From contig SMMW01000141.1 in NCBI GenBank assembly GCA_004794655.1, forward strand, positions 1,118,501 to 1,182,500: a stretch of 64,000 nt of DNA. The letters are read 5' to 3'. Position numbers and translations under genes: made by a program. Below are positions 11,903-22,766 of the stretch, piece by piece. The notes below the pieces were generated by a model. That model ran no database searches, was not told the DNA's origin, and worked only from the letters and a program-made list of their open reading frames with translations. The first letter of the stretch is position 1; the number at the start of each line of letters is the position of its first letter. The stretch is from Marisa cornuarietis. Taxonomy: Eukaryota; Mollusca; Gastropoda; Architaenioglossa; Ampullariidae.

Positions 11903-12078
11903 CATGTCGGAGATTTGAACAAGGGTCAGTCCGAATTTAACCACCACCTTGTCTGAGGCGTTGAAGACTGGGCGGGAATACATATGGTAGCCATCTAACA
12001 GCTTGTCTATCAGTCGCTGTTCGTCTGGAATCTCCTGTGGTCGGTCCCGTGGGCCACGCTGTCCGGACGCGTGCGAGT
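11903..12078 (-). CDS. Duplicated nAChR N-terminal exon (exon 1B), alternative exon or relic
   Basis: This is a second copy of the nAChR N-terminal exon, 85 bp downstream of exon 1A. It reads DEQRLIDKLLDGYHMYSRPVFNAS followed by KFGLTLVQISDM, and 28 of 41 aligned residues match exon 1A. It too ends at an ATG codon, with donor gtaaga in phase 0, so it could join the 45-bp exon at 3125-3169. A pyrimidine-rich acceptor ending ctagcag precedes 12078, giving a phase-1 start and about 17 extra residues before the homologous part. Exon 1A ends in phase 0, so joining 1A to 1B shifts frame and soon meets a TGA. Exon 1B therefore needs a different phase-1 leader exon (none seen) or is a non-functional duplicate. 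An ATG at 12113 would start a short hydrophobic leader but is out of frame by one base across a 7-T run. No internal stop occurs in the homologous frame. Confidence 0.75.
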
Positions 12079-12163
12079 CTGCTAGTGAGAACAGACAGAA
12101 ACAAAAAAAGCATCCCTAGAAGAGAAGCAAAACAAGACAACAGGCAAGACACGAGCCACTTAC

Positions 12164-12409
12164 CATGTCTGAGATCTGGGTGAGGGTCAAGCCAAACTTG
12201 ACCGTGACCTTCTTGGAGGCGTTGTAGACGGGGCGGGAGGCTGTGTTGTAGTCGTGCAGCACGGCATCCATTAGCTTCTGCTCGTCCGTCTTGGCAGCAG
12301 ACAGGAAGAGTGGAAGACTGAGGAGGAGACACAGCCCCAGACAACAGCGACCTCCTCCCAGAGGTGGTGCCGACATCTTGAATCCTTTACCGCAAGATGC
12401 GGCGGCCAT
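12164..12409 (-). CDS. nAChR subunit, first coding exon (exon 1A) with signal peptide
   Basis: This is the 5' coding exon of a nicotinic acetylcholine receptor subunit, a Cys-loop ligand-gated cation channel of the plasma membrane. Read on the minus strand it gives 82 codons. The first ATG is at 12409. A second in-frame ATG at 12376 (residue 12) gives a more conventional signal peptide and is the likelier start. A hydrophobic leucine-rich core spans residues 22-38. The mature N terminus follows: DEQKLMDAVLHDYN, an RPVYNAS sequon (N-glycosylation) and KFGLTLTQISDM, the family's first helix and beta-strand 1. The exon ends exactly at an ATG codon followed by the donor gtaagtgg (phase 0). It splices in frame to the 45-bp exon at 3125-3169 across an intron of about 9.0 kb. 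In many vertebrate nAChR genes the signal peptide has its own exon; here it is fused to the next one. Alpha or non-alpha class cannot be decided because the Cys-Cys loop is outside the window. Confidence 0.87.
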
Positions 12410-13479
12410 TACAGTCTGCGTGTTCTGCTCGGAACAGAGTTCTCAACACGCTGGTGAACCTCCGACTGCCAGCAACTATTTCTAGGCTTTGCACCTGGCA
12501 TCTCACCAGCGAGAAGTAACAAGAATGTCCTCCCAGAACACTCGTAGGGCTTGTTGTTCTCACACTACACGTGACACAGTGTTGCCAGTTGTTGTATGTA
12601 AAACCCTCGCCAATTAATGCCAGTCCTTGTTGTTTCCGTCTGCTACATGCAATTTAAATTCCTAGATCACAAAAATATGTTCCATACAGTATGTTCATGT
12701 GTTCGTGTGTGTTAGATGTGAACATATTTCTGCTGATCTCTCAGAAGGATGAAATGTAAACTAAAAAACCACAGTTACCCGAAAGGCTTCGAAAAATCTG
12801 GGAGATGGCCGTGAGGAGAGGGCCAGGAACACCCAGTCTCTCTCTCTCTCTCTCACAAACATAATAAAACTTACAGTCCAAAAAAACATATGTATTAAAT
12901 CCACTGAGGAATGCATTTCACAGACACATCTCTGGGCTCCAACATAACACGAGATGATATTGCAGACCGAAATAAAACTTTCATCAGTATCAGAAGAAAC
13001 CCAAACCTCTCCACGTTCTACTCCCTCAAAAATATTTCTTTCCTCTCTTCACCAAAATGCGTTCAATGACCTTAAATATAATACACCAGACAGTTCACTC
13101 GATCGGAAACTAAAGTTAATAGTTAAACTCGATACAACTTCTTCAACAAAAAAGAGTTAAGAAAAACTTATGAACATTTCATTCTTTTGTCTCTCTTCAT
13201 CCATTCGTGTGTCGGTTTGTCTGCGCGCCTGCGTCTTTGCCTCAGAACGCTCGCACGCGCGCTCGCACGCAGGCAGAAAAGTTGATGATGAATCCTGTCA
13301 ACTAAAATCGAACTGGTGTCACGAAGTTTTGATGTTTCACATATCAAAGAAGCTTTATTCCTTAATGCACATCAGACTTCCCGAGGCCGCTCTGAATTTT
13401 AGTCATGCAGTTTTCTTTCTAGTCTTTTCCTTATCTCCAGGAAGCCTCAGAGCCCTCCCTTCGAACCGAAATGACAGGG

Positions 13480-13700
13480 AGACAACAAAAAAAGAGAGGA
13501 AAAGGCGAATATGACAATGTGGCCTAAAAAGAGAGAAAGAATAGAGAGAAGAGTAAGAGGAAACAGGATTTAATGAGAGTGGCGACAAGAAAAGGAAGAT
13601 CGGGAAGGGAGGGTGGGAGGAACAAAGATAAAAAAGGACCAAAGAAGATAATGAGACAAAGTGAGAGAAGAAGAACCCTGACTGAACTGGGCACGAAAAA
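13480..13700 (+). repeat. Polypurine tract
   Basis: About 220 bases with very high A+G on the plus strand (for example AAGAGAGAAAGAATAGAGAG). It is triplex-prone and carries no recognisable coding signal. Confidence 0.8.
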
Positions 13701-13811
13701 GACGGAGGAAACATGAGTTCTTGTTGTCCAAAAGTTCAAAATGCCTCAGCATATAAGCAAACGGGTATTCAACTACTTCGATAACAATTAAACTTCTTGG
13801 GATATGTATAT

Positions 13812-13905
13812 ATGTCAGCAGAATCTCGCTATAACAAAATTTTCAATGTAAAGTTTTTTTCCCAAACGTTCCTGAGAATTCTTATAGCGTTTAGTGTAAA
13901 ACTTC
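13812..13905 (+). mobile_element. Possible pogo/Tigger-like relic
   Basis: CAGCAGAATCTCGCTATAAC followed by AAACGTTCCTGAGAATTCTTATAGCG resembles the terminal region of pogo-like elements, in which CTCGCTATAACGAA recurs. It is short and degraded, with only one partial end visible. Confidence 0.3.
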
Positions 13906-14912
13906 AGTGAGAAAGTGAGAGTTCCTAATTTCCCTCTTTGTGTTTTCATCATGTCTGGCATCTGTTGCATCACTGCTTGAGTGAGAAATATATTAGAAAA
14001 TTAAAATCAAACAGAAAGCGCACTGAATGTTGAGAATCTCCATGCAACGAATTATCTGATGTAACGATATATATATATATAGATAAGGAGTAGTAACATT
14101 CACGGAAGAAAATATAGCCTATGCATATAGAAAAACAAACCCCACTATACAAAACAAGAAAAGTGCATTGTTGTACAGCATACATACTATAGAAAGTATA
14201 GCAGGCTACATAATGTAAGAAATTGTAACAGAAATATAGCAGACAGACATAATAATATTAAGAAGGTATAGAGGCTGATTCATGTGAAGAATACAGAAAT
14301 CAATTAGCAATGGTCTGTAGAAGGCAAAGCTAGTGAGGGTAGCTGCCCAGTCCCTAGCAATCAGCTAAAACAGCTTCTAGTTTCGAGGTTAATCTAGCTG
14401 ACAGCTCCACACCAGCCTTCAGATAGCACTTTGTGATTTGTTGTAAACCCGATACAAGGCCTGAACTCGAAAGAGACAGAGAAATTTTTTTTTTAGTTCT
14501 TGCAGTAAATTACATATAATATAATATTATGCTTCATATAGACCGAGGGGTGAGATGGGAGTGGGGAAAGCCATTTGGACAGTGAACAAGATCCGGGTGA
14601 CTAAACACAGGCATGGAACTGGATAGCATGGAGCAGCGGATACACCTGGACAGTTCTGAGGACTGTATGAAAGACAACACCAGATTATAGTTTGTGCTGA
14701 ATGAAAGGAAAAGTTATTATGGTTTTCACAATCAGTGTGGTCCGAGGCAACAGCAAGAATCTAGAACATTTCCTGCAGATTACATTTCTTACCATGTTCT
14801 TCTCCTTATGTCTGACATTCAAAGTGGTAGATATTTCATCAAACTGACAAAGACAGCGACAAACTTTGAACACAAACTTTACGATGCTGGGATGTTTTTT
14901 TTTAAAGTTCAG

Positions 14913-15174
14913 GGGCCAGTTGCACAACACGTTTCTAAACCTTAAAACTGTTCTAAAGAAGCAAAATCTATTCTCAGCCATTTTGATGCATTGCAGAAGA
15001 ACATACAAAAAATTGTACTGACAGGACGGAGAGTCACTTAAACAACTTTATCTTACTTAAAGCAGTTTTAGTTTTAAACATTCTAAAATTGTGGTGTGCA
15101 CTTTAAACTGATTATCTAAATAGAGTTTAGGCCTAAATGTGTTTAAAATTAGAAATGTGTTGTGCAACTGGCCC
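14913..15174 (+). mobile_element. Harbinger-type MITE, copy 2
   Basis: This 262-bp element has termini GGGCCAGTTGCACAACAC and its inverted counterpart, flanked by CAG on both sides (14910-14912 and 15175-15177). A CWG-type 3-bp target duplication is common for animal Harbinger elements. The sequence aligns along its whole length with the reverse complement of 4912-5176, which shows that both are members of one family. It has no coding capacity. Confidence 0.82.
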
Positions 15175-15422
15175 CAGAAAGTTAAATGCCGAGAAGCTAA
15201 ACAAATGGTCAGCCATTAGACTCTTACATTCTGAATACAAAACTTGATATTGCCGAACACATCAAGAGGACAAGCAGCATATTCATCGGCTTAGATAATG
15301 TTCTGGTTCAGCTGGGATAATAATAAAGCATTTCTGTGGCCCATTTCCCTATCAACAGCAATCTCAATGCGCCTTGACATAAATAATCGACTTAATAATA
15401 TCTCTGTCAGACACACGTGTAA

Positions 15423-15426
<4 letters not shown>

Positions 15427-15496
<70 letters not shown>
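15427..15496 (+). repeat. (CA)35 microsatellite
   Basis: Perfect CA run of 70 bases. Confidence 0.97.
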
Positions 15497-15497
<1 letters not shown>

Positions 15498-16629
15498 CCT
15501 ACAGAGAAAAAGCCAGATACACATGCCTCTAGGAGTAGATGATATGAGAAGAGACAGCCACCAGCTTCTGAAAGTATTCCCGTAAAAGGTGGGTGAGGGT
15601 GAGACTTGAAAGCATGGAGGGTGGTAGGAAATGATGGTGGAAGACATTCCAGACACTGAGGCCAGAGAAAAAGAGTGGCAGCCGAGCTGATTCCATGTGA
15701 TACACATGCAGGAGGTCGACATGAGGAGACTGGACACATCGACCGCGACTGACAAGGTGTTAGTAACTCACACACCTTGCAAGCAAAGGGAGGCCATCTT
15801 GTAATTGATGGGGGTGTAGGGTGGGGGCTAGACAGGCCTGGGAGAACTGGGGTCATTCAAAGAAATTTGTGCTTATGTAGGAAAATGTGGTCAGCATCGT
15901 TTCAGTTTCTTTGAAGTTTGTCGAGGAGGCTGTTGACAAGCTCAACAAAAGTGGACTAGGACCAGTCCACCCGGGACAGCACCCATACAAACACGAATTT
16001 CGTTGGAAGAAAATTTTAACAAGGGTCTTATTTGGCGAGTTCCACGAAACCCTGGAAAACTGATGCAAATTGTCGGACGAAGCGTCTAAATTAAATTAAA
16101 TTAAACTTTTCTTATTTATTTTATTACAATAGTTTCGCACTGCAAAATGAAAGATTTTGAATTACATTCTAAATACTAAAGCTTCATCTGTGATTCCGTT
16201 TACATAAAAAATTAAACACTAACACAGACAATGGCGTGCATTAGATTTCTTGATAGCAAGCTGATTAATATATTTCTTGACAGCACCCTAATCAAGGAGT
16301 TTCACAGCAGACACAGGTCGAGAAAAAAAATGAAGAGAAACGAAAATAGGAGAGAGAAATGTCTCCAGCTGCGAACTAGCAAGTGTATTTAAGGAAAATG
16401 ATTGTAGATGATATGACAGGTGTATGCTGTCTCAGGTAAGCAAGTACGGAACAAGACAGGGAGCCTGTTGTGCAATGTAGGAAAGTATTTAATATCAACC
16501 CTGCACCTGGAAGACTTGCTATGTTATTGTCAACACTGAGAAGTCAGCCCTCAGTCAGGTCAGCACATACAGCCCCACAACACGGCAAGTCTCGCACCCT
16601 TACCATCTTTTTCTTTTCTTTCTTTAAAG

Positions 16630-16790
16630 GTTGGATATCGAGAATTCAAGCTCGGTTGAGCACGAACACACCCGAATGCCGGCCAAAGAGATTTTCTGGA
16701 TGTTACATCATCGACCTGAGCAACATAGCCGACGATCATGGGAAAAAAACCCCCCAAACACAGGGTCATAGCCGATGTTAATAAACCTCA
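16630..16790 (+). CDS. Candidate terminal exon of an unknown gene
   Basis: A very strong acceptor (ttttcttttctttctttaaag) precedes 16630. The open frame reads WISRIQARLSTNTPECRP, KRFSGCYIIDLSNIADDHGK and a short tail, ending at TAATAA, which overlaps an AATAAA signal at about 16780. This fits a last exon, but no protein family is recognised and no upstream exon was found. The pyrimidine tract may be chance low complexity. Confidence 0.22.
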
Positions 16791-16944
16791 CAAAAACTGG
16801 GATTCAGCAGGTAAGATGATAAGCAACACACCTTCACAAGCTACAGCAAGTATTGGGCAACCACACCCATCAATCCATGTCTGCGAGTATGAGTTGTCCA
16901 GCGTGTCAGCGTGTAACTGTTGAAATCAGGGGAAAGGGGTCAGA

Positions 16945-16996
16945 GTTGTGTGTGTGTGTGTGGGTGTTTGTGTGTGTGGGTGGGTGTGTGGGTGGG

Positions 16997-17042
<46 letters not shown>
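16945..17042 (+). repeat. (GT)n with GGGT blocks
   Basis: GT repeat interrupted by GGGTGGG blocks. Positions 16978-16996 read GGGTGGGTGTGTGGGTGGG, a four-run G-quadruplex pattern on the plus strand. Confidence 0.93.
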
Positions 17043-17045
<3 letters not shown>

Positions 17046-17210
17046 AGGGGTGTTTGTGGAACACGTGTACGCGCCTCCCCAAGGCGGTGAGAGCAGCAGC
17101 CTCATCAGCCCCCTTGGCAAACATTCCGGGCATCGTAATGAGTTCACCCGTGTCCTTCCTTGTCTCTCTCTATCCATTCTCTTTTCCCGATAGACAAGTG
17201 AGATTTCGCA

Positions 17211-17211
<1 letters not shown>

Positions 17212-17275
<64 letters not shown>
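17212..17275 (+). repeat. (GT)n microsatellite
   Basis: Perfect GT run of about 64 bases. Confidence 0.97.
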
Positions 17276-17276
<1 letters not shown>

Positions 17277-17507
17277 CTTTGTAAAAGAAAGAGATGCTAA
17301 ATTGTGGTCTACTGGCAACAGGGTAGATACTAGACTGGTCAGGAACACGCGAGACAAAATAGTGAGACTCATATTCGAAAAACATTCTCTAGCATTAAAA
17401 ATAAATCAAGATTATTTGAAATAATACTAGCAGACTGCTGAGAATAAGGTTTGTAAGAACAGTTGTACGATATGGTATGGAACTGTATTAAGTCTGAGCT
17501 TTTACAT

Positions 17508-17545
17508 GATGATGATGATGATGATGATGATGATAATAATAATAC
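17508..17545 (+). repeat. (GAT)n trinucleotide repeat
   Basis: About ten GAT units followed by AAT units. Confidence 0.95.
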
Positions 17546-17754
17546 TACAATACACTCACATAGCGCGATTCTGTAGTCACACTCACATATCTAACAGGAC
17601 TAAACGAGATTTCTATAATGATAATTGAAAGATCGAGATATTTACAAACAATGAGGACACGCAGCACTGTGTTTCTTTGTTGATTGTCAACATGTAGAGG
17701 AATGACTGGCTACTGGTGTATTTATTTTTGTTGTCGACCTAGAAATGAATACTA

Positions 17755-17885
17755 AGGCGGATGTATCACCACCCTGTAAGCAGGGCAACATCCAGAGAGA
17801 CATGGCATGCACAAGGAGCGAGATCTGAACCCACAACCGCCGGATTCTCCCTGTCATGGTGACAAGAGTTTTACCATCATCGCGG
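17755..17885 (-). mobile_element. tRNA-derived SINE (related to family B)
   Basis: On the minus strand there is an A-box-like GATGGTAAAACTCTTGTCACC and a B-box-like GGTTCAGATCTCGCTCC, the same spacing as in the copy at 10317. The 3' body differs from the other copies, so this may be a subfamily or a truncated member. Confidence 0.5.
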
Positions 17886-18076
17886 GAAGTGTACAGAAAA
17901 CGAGGAATTGACCAAACGGAGAGATGATAAGAAGGAAGAAGTTTAGGCCAAAAGCTTCCAAAGATTTCGTTTTATGGTGATTACAGTCTCGCATACACGG
18001 ACCTCTAGACGGCGGAGTGATACATGGTGCAATCCGAGCATGGAAACCCAGTCTCCACAGCAACAGGATGTAATAG

Positions 18077-18519
18077 AATGGCATCAAAGGTCAGTCTGCA
18101 ATTTCACCAGACTCCTTGTCCCGCGGTCAAGACGATGTTGGTGCCTTTGCCGCAGTTGCTCTGGCATCACTGAGTGGCCTGGTCAGTCTTCCAAGGGAAG
18201 GAAACTCCGGCCCAGAAACTATTTCCTCTCCTGACACCATTGCTCCCTCCCAAACCTCCCCAGTTGACACCGGCAGGAGATTTCAGCTCTTTCCTCCCCC
18301 CCCCCTAGTTCTGCAATGTCTGAATTATTCCTCATGGCCACAGCGTTCACCCTGTCAAACTCAGGTCATCCCGAAATAAAACGGACACAGAGGCTTCCAA
18401 GGCAACAACTGATGATGTTACAGAGGATGTAGCTGAGGACATTGCAGTGGATTTTGTTTGGCTGTCGTGCGGCCTCTTAACCGGAAGTCGCTTGCCACCA
18501 TGTCAGGGAGGATCGTGAC
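18077..18519 (+). pseudogene. Coding-like patch, possibly frameshifted
   Basis: From 18077 a frame is open for 100 codons, rich in Ser, Pro, Gly and Asp (SLSRGQDDVGAFAAVALASL, then EGNSGPETISSPDTIAPSQT). It runs through a C-homopolymer (about 18294-18305) and stops at 18379. A different frame from about 18330 to 18519 reads TDTEASKATTDDVTEDVAED and on. The two could be one coding region broken at the C run, or chance. No domain is recognised. Confidence 0.2.
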
Positions 18520-18719
18520 CTTTGGGGTGAGGGTTCAGGCTCTGGATTCTGTCCTTGTGTGGCGCCTGTTTAAAGTTCTGGAATAGCCCCCGTGACAGAG
18601 CTTCTGTTGGTCAACAGTGTAAAACACTAACAACTGTCTCAAATATCAGTCCATGTACTTTCTCTCGAAATGTTCATATACCTGTTGCCATGATAATGAT
18701 TGTCACATATTCAGATTCC

Positions 18720-19155
18720 GAAGCGTCCGTCTCCATCACTCTCTTCCCGCTCTCACACCAGATACATACTCACTCTCAATCCACATTCATCTCACTCTTC
18801 TTACACTCTCATCCCACTTTAATATCGCTCTCATCTCACTCATCCTCACTATCATCTCATTCTCATCTCACTCTCATATCACTCATTTCTTCCATCTCAC
18901 TCATCCTCACTATGATCTCATTCTCATCTCACTCATTCGCACTATCATATCATTCTCATCTCACTCATCCTCCCTCTTATCTCACCCTCAGCTCACTCAT
19001 CCTCACTCTCATCACTTTCTCATCTCACTATCGTCTCATGTTCATCCTCACTCTCATTTCATCCTCATCCTCGCTCTCCTCCCACTCTAAGGCCACATTC
19101 GTTACATTCTCATCTCATATTCATCCCACTCATCTTCTTTTCATATATCTCTCAT
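18720..19155 (+). repeat. Pyrimidine-rich CTCAT repeat tract
   Basis: Irregular repeats of CTCATCTCACTCATCCTCAC over more than 400 bases. The low-complexity composition makes long serine/leucine/histidine-rich frames (such as the one spanning 18555-19319) which I do not regard as genes. Confidence 0.85.
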
Positions 19156-19159
19156 CCTT

Positions 19160-22100
19160 GGTCCGCCCCACTCCCGTCTTCTGTTCATCTAACACGTGTC
19201 ACAAGCGCATGGACACAGTAAGATCAATCATTTTTCACTCTGTTCTTTCATTCATTCTCACTGCTTCATTCATTCACTCAGTCACCTTTTTTCTGGAGCA
19301 AACTCGGAATGTTTCCTAACGGAAGCCCGCTTAGAATGTTGACATCTTTTTGATTGGTATCTAATACATTAAAGATTTATCCGGAAACTGTTGTCTACAA
19401 AAGTAGGCTGCTGTTGGATGATGACTAACTGCTCTCCATGTACTTTTGAGTGAAGAAAAAGCCAGAGAAGAAATGTCATTAACACACAAGCATGTCGGGA
19501 AGGCTGTCCCATGATAACACACGTTTATGTGAATAAAATATTACAAGCAATTCGTGATTAGAAGAAAACTCCCGGTGATAATTTTTATATTATTTATAAG
19601 AAAGAATTCAGTATTATGTGCTAGTCACATCACATTTCTCTTCAAGTTGAAAAATCTACTCAAAAGGTATTCGGTCTCACGTAGAATGATTAAGATTATT
19701 CCTCAGGGTTTACTTCGCATGCACCCTGACTCATTAATATATGAGATTCATAAACTGAGTGTTTTCTGCCGGGATAAAGAAAGGAAATCACGATGAAAGG
19801 ATGAGCAGGTGGTTAATGAGAAATTTTCACAAAATAATCTCCGTGAGGGAGGTAGTAAAAGTATATTTGGAAGGAAATGATGCGATGTGGTTCACATCGG
19901 TAACCCCGTGAAATGAAGAAAGAAAAACAAGCAACGGAATGAAGCTGAGACAGCGAAAGAACCTGAGTACAACTGAGAAGCAAGGAAAGTGGAAGAGGAG
20001 AAGAGGCGAAGTTGTTAAACAGCCACAAGCTACCCTCGCAGCACAGGATGCTGTAAACACACGGGTGCCATACAAGGTCTATGAGACCTTGTCCTTTACC
20101 AAGCCACCCGTGTACTTTTTGGCAGTCTGTGTTGCTAGGGTAACCTTAACTTAACGGCGTTTTTAACTCTTTACAGCTCAGGCGATTATTTGTAGTCAAA
20201 CAACCACATTTACTCAGTGAAAGAAACTGTGAGCTGTAAAGAGTTAACCGGCCACAAACTGTCCAAGACGGGACCATGTTTGGCAAATGTTTTGCATGAT
20301 CATCACACAAAGCTTTGTCAGACATAAATCACATACTTACACTATGTGGGTGGTTAACAATAGCCTGAATACAAGTCATACATATGGCAAACTGTAAGTG
20401 GGTCTGTCACCCATTGAAAAGTCGCTTTACCTGAGGTCTGTATGACTGCAGCCATTAGGGTCGACACATGAAATCTCGAAAAGTTTTCACAGACTTAAGA
20501 GGGGTATGCATGAGATCACACTTAAACTTCTTTACCTAGTCTTTACCTAGAGGCTGGTTAGTTATTCACCCAGTCGTTGATGACTTCTACACTTAGTCGA
20601 TGGTCATTTCTCTACCTAATTACATTTACTAAAACCTGCGTTGCTTCCATATTGAAGTTAGCATAGGGTGTCTTACTGGTTTGCAAACAAGTAAAGTTGG
20701 ACACGATCCCCTTTGTGCCTGGCAAGACCTCCAACACACACTTTCACAAAAGAGGAAAACATTTCAGTCACATTCCACTCACAGCTGACAGCACTCCCAC
20801 AGTCCAACAGTCTTGATGGTGTGACTGACTTTCGGGTACCAGTCGCTGCTCCGATATCTGCTGCCTCTTCTCTAAGTCGAGAAAATACTTTCAGAGAGAA
20901 TCGATGAAAGGCTTTGTTTGTTTGTTTGTTTTTTTTGTTTCCTTCCTCCGTGGCAAAAAAACACGGGAAGTGTCGCCACAAAACGCTTTTGCAGCCTGTG
21001 GCACCAGCAGTCACACACACCGAGAGAGAGGGAGAGATGCGCTCGTTACTAACTAAAGCAGCGGTATCCAATCACAGGAGGAAAAAGCAAGAAGCAATAG
21101 AAGATACGTAAGCCCACGCTCCAGGGAGGCGGGGAAGAGGGTTCCCAATTTGCATGGCCTCCCTCTCGCTTCGTGCCAGCCTCTCGTACAAAGCAAGAGA
21201 CGGATACGCTACCCCCCCCTCCCCCCACCGTACGTCAGCAAGCGCGGCTAGTCACGTGACTGAGCCTCGTAACGCCTCGGTCTGCAGGTCACCTTCGATC
21301 CGTCGACAGTGTCCTTACAAAGAGGGTTGCATTTCGATACCTGAAATTGATTTGTCGATTTTAAACTCGCGTGCACGAAATTGGTACGCCGCAGCTTGCT
21401 ATAAGGGCTAAAAAAATAATAATAATGAAGACGGCATGAAAGTTTTGTGACTGACACCACTTTTCGGATTCAGCGATGAAAGAGTTGATAACAGTTATAT
21501 GTTTGTTTTTATCAGCGATTGCTGTCTTTCTCCGTAGAACATCAATATTTCACGAATGGGTTGTCAGGATAATAGCTGTTCGTGCAGACAGCGTAACCCT
21601 GGTTTGATTTAAAGCTAGACAATTGTTGCGCAAATAGTTTTTTCCTTTTTGCCGAGGGCTGAATGTGATCACGGCCATCCTTGTTTGGATGTGCAGCGGG
21701 CGCATGACAGCTTTTTGAGGACTCTTTAAAGCGCGTGCTCGAGGTGTAAGATGGAGAGAAGTGTAGCAGCCAACTGAAATAACGAAAAACAAGATGAGGT
21801 GCAGGGAAACATCTCTCTTCCCCTTTGACCCACCCCCATCTCTCTCTCTCTCTTTCTATCGCTCTCCCTCCCCGACCTCCCCGCCCACCATCGTGTTGCT
21901 GTTTACCGCGCATGCTCGGCAGCTTTGGAGAGATGCACTTGGACTGGGTTGAATCACTAGGGGGTACATGTCTACATGTCTACAAGTCTGTGGCACCATA
22001 TTCACGTTCGCAGCTTCATCGCGAGGAGAAGAAACCCAGTTTCATTCGGTTTTAAAGTCTTTACATAGTGTTGGTACTCTAAGCCCCTCCCCTCTTCAAA

Positions 22101-22685
22101 AGATACACAACAAAGGGTTTCTGAACACAGCCTAGCAGCCATAAAGCAGTGAATACAAGTGGCTCACTGTGTTTAATACAACAGAATTTTTGTAAAATTA
22201 AGCGATTTATGCTGTTAGATATCGCTTGTGTTACCAGATTTTGCATGAGACAGCAAAGTAAAGGTTAAGAAATGGAGAAGATTTTCATGGCCGAGTGAGT
22301 GAGTAGTGAAGTGTAAGTGGTTCATCGAGTACAGGGCGCAGCATGCGGAATGTGGGCCCCCCACCCGTTCTTTCCGCCCCCCCCCATGTCCAAGCTTGAA
22401 ACCAGAAGGAGGCCGAGGTGGTGGTGTAGTGATAACCAGACACACAGGCGCTGATGTGTATATCAACAGGTCCACGACACTGGGGCTGCATTTCACTCCA
22501 CATCCCCACATTTACGATGAAAGAAGGGCAAAGAAAATCGCTCAAGTGATACTGGAGTTTTGCTTTGTTCTGTTCCATGTAATGTGCTTGTCTTCACAGT
22601 TTTGAAGTTGGTGATAATGCCAATTTGTTTTGGTAATTTGCTCCTAGACTGACATTTTTAATCATGCTTGAATGGGGGAAACGAT
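19160..22685. other. No gene recognised
   Basis: Apart from the hairpin at 20163-20247 I see only ordinary non-coding sequence with short C-rich runs near 21210 and 22375. No exon with two good splice borders was found. Confidence 0.4.
20163..20247. repeat. Perfect 18-bp inverted repeat (hairpin)
   Basis: TTAACTCTTTACAGCTCA at 20163-20180 is exactly inverted at 20230-20247, with a 49-base loop. It may be a very small foldback element or a cruciform-forming site. No gene adjoins it. Confidence 0.75.
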
Positions 22686-22689
22686 AGAT

Positions 22690-22766
22690 TATCACGGATG
22701 TTAGGGTGAGCATGATTTTCTCTATTCACTTTTGTGGATAAATAAAGTTGTCTTGTATTGTATTAA
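22690..22766 (+). mobile_element. Possible LINE 3' tail
   Basis: The sequence TGGATAAATAAAGTTGTCTT followed by GTATTGTATT resembles the 3' terminus of animal LINEs (AATAAA then short repeats). No coding part was recognised upstream. Confidence 0.3.

Larger units (their letters stand above)
12410..14900. other. Upstream flank of the nAChR gene, no gene recognised
   Basis: This would hold the 5' UTR and promoter of the minus-strand receptor gene. No TATA box or other decisive element stands out. The polypurine tract (13480-13700) and a possible pogo-like relic lie here. Confidence 0.4.

Noticed and set aside
11937..12344. A 135-codon minus-strand frame across both nAChR exons as one protein
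   Set aside because: It reads exon 1A and 1B in the wrong frames and crosses the splice sites. The receptor frame is different.
14685..15008. Open frame over the MITE as a coding exon
   Set aside because: It lies mostly inside the non-coding MITE, and the frame is not kept in the copy at 4912-5176.
15498..15860. Open minus-strand frames beside the CA repeat as a gene
   Set aside because: No motif, no splice borders of note, and the frame enters the CA repeat. It may be an unidentified dispersed repeat.
18555..19319. A 254-codon plus-strand frame as a gene
   Set aside because: It is almost entirely a CTCAT low-complexity repeat with Ser/Leu/His bias and no domain. Overlapping frames are open for the same reason.
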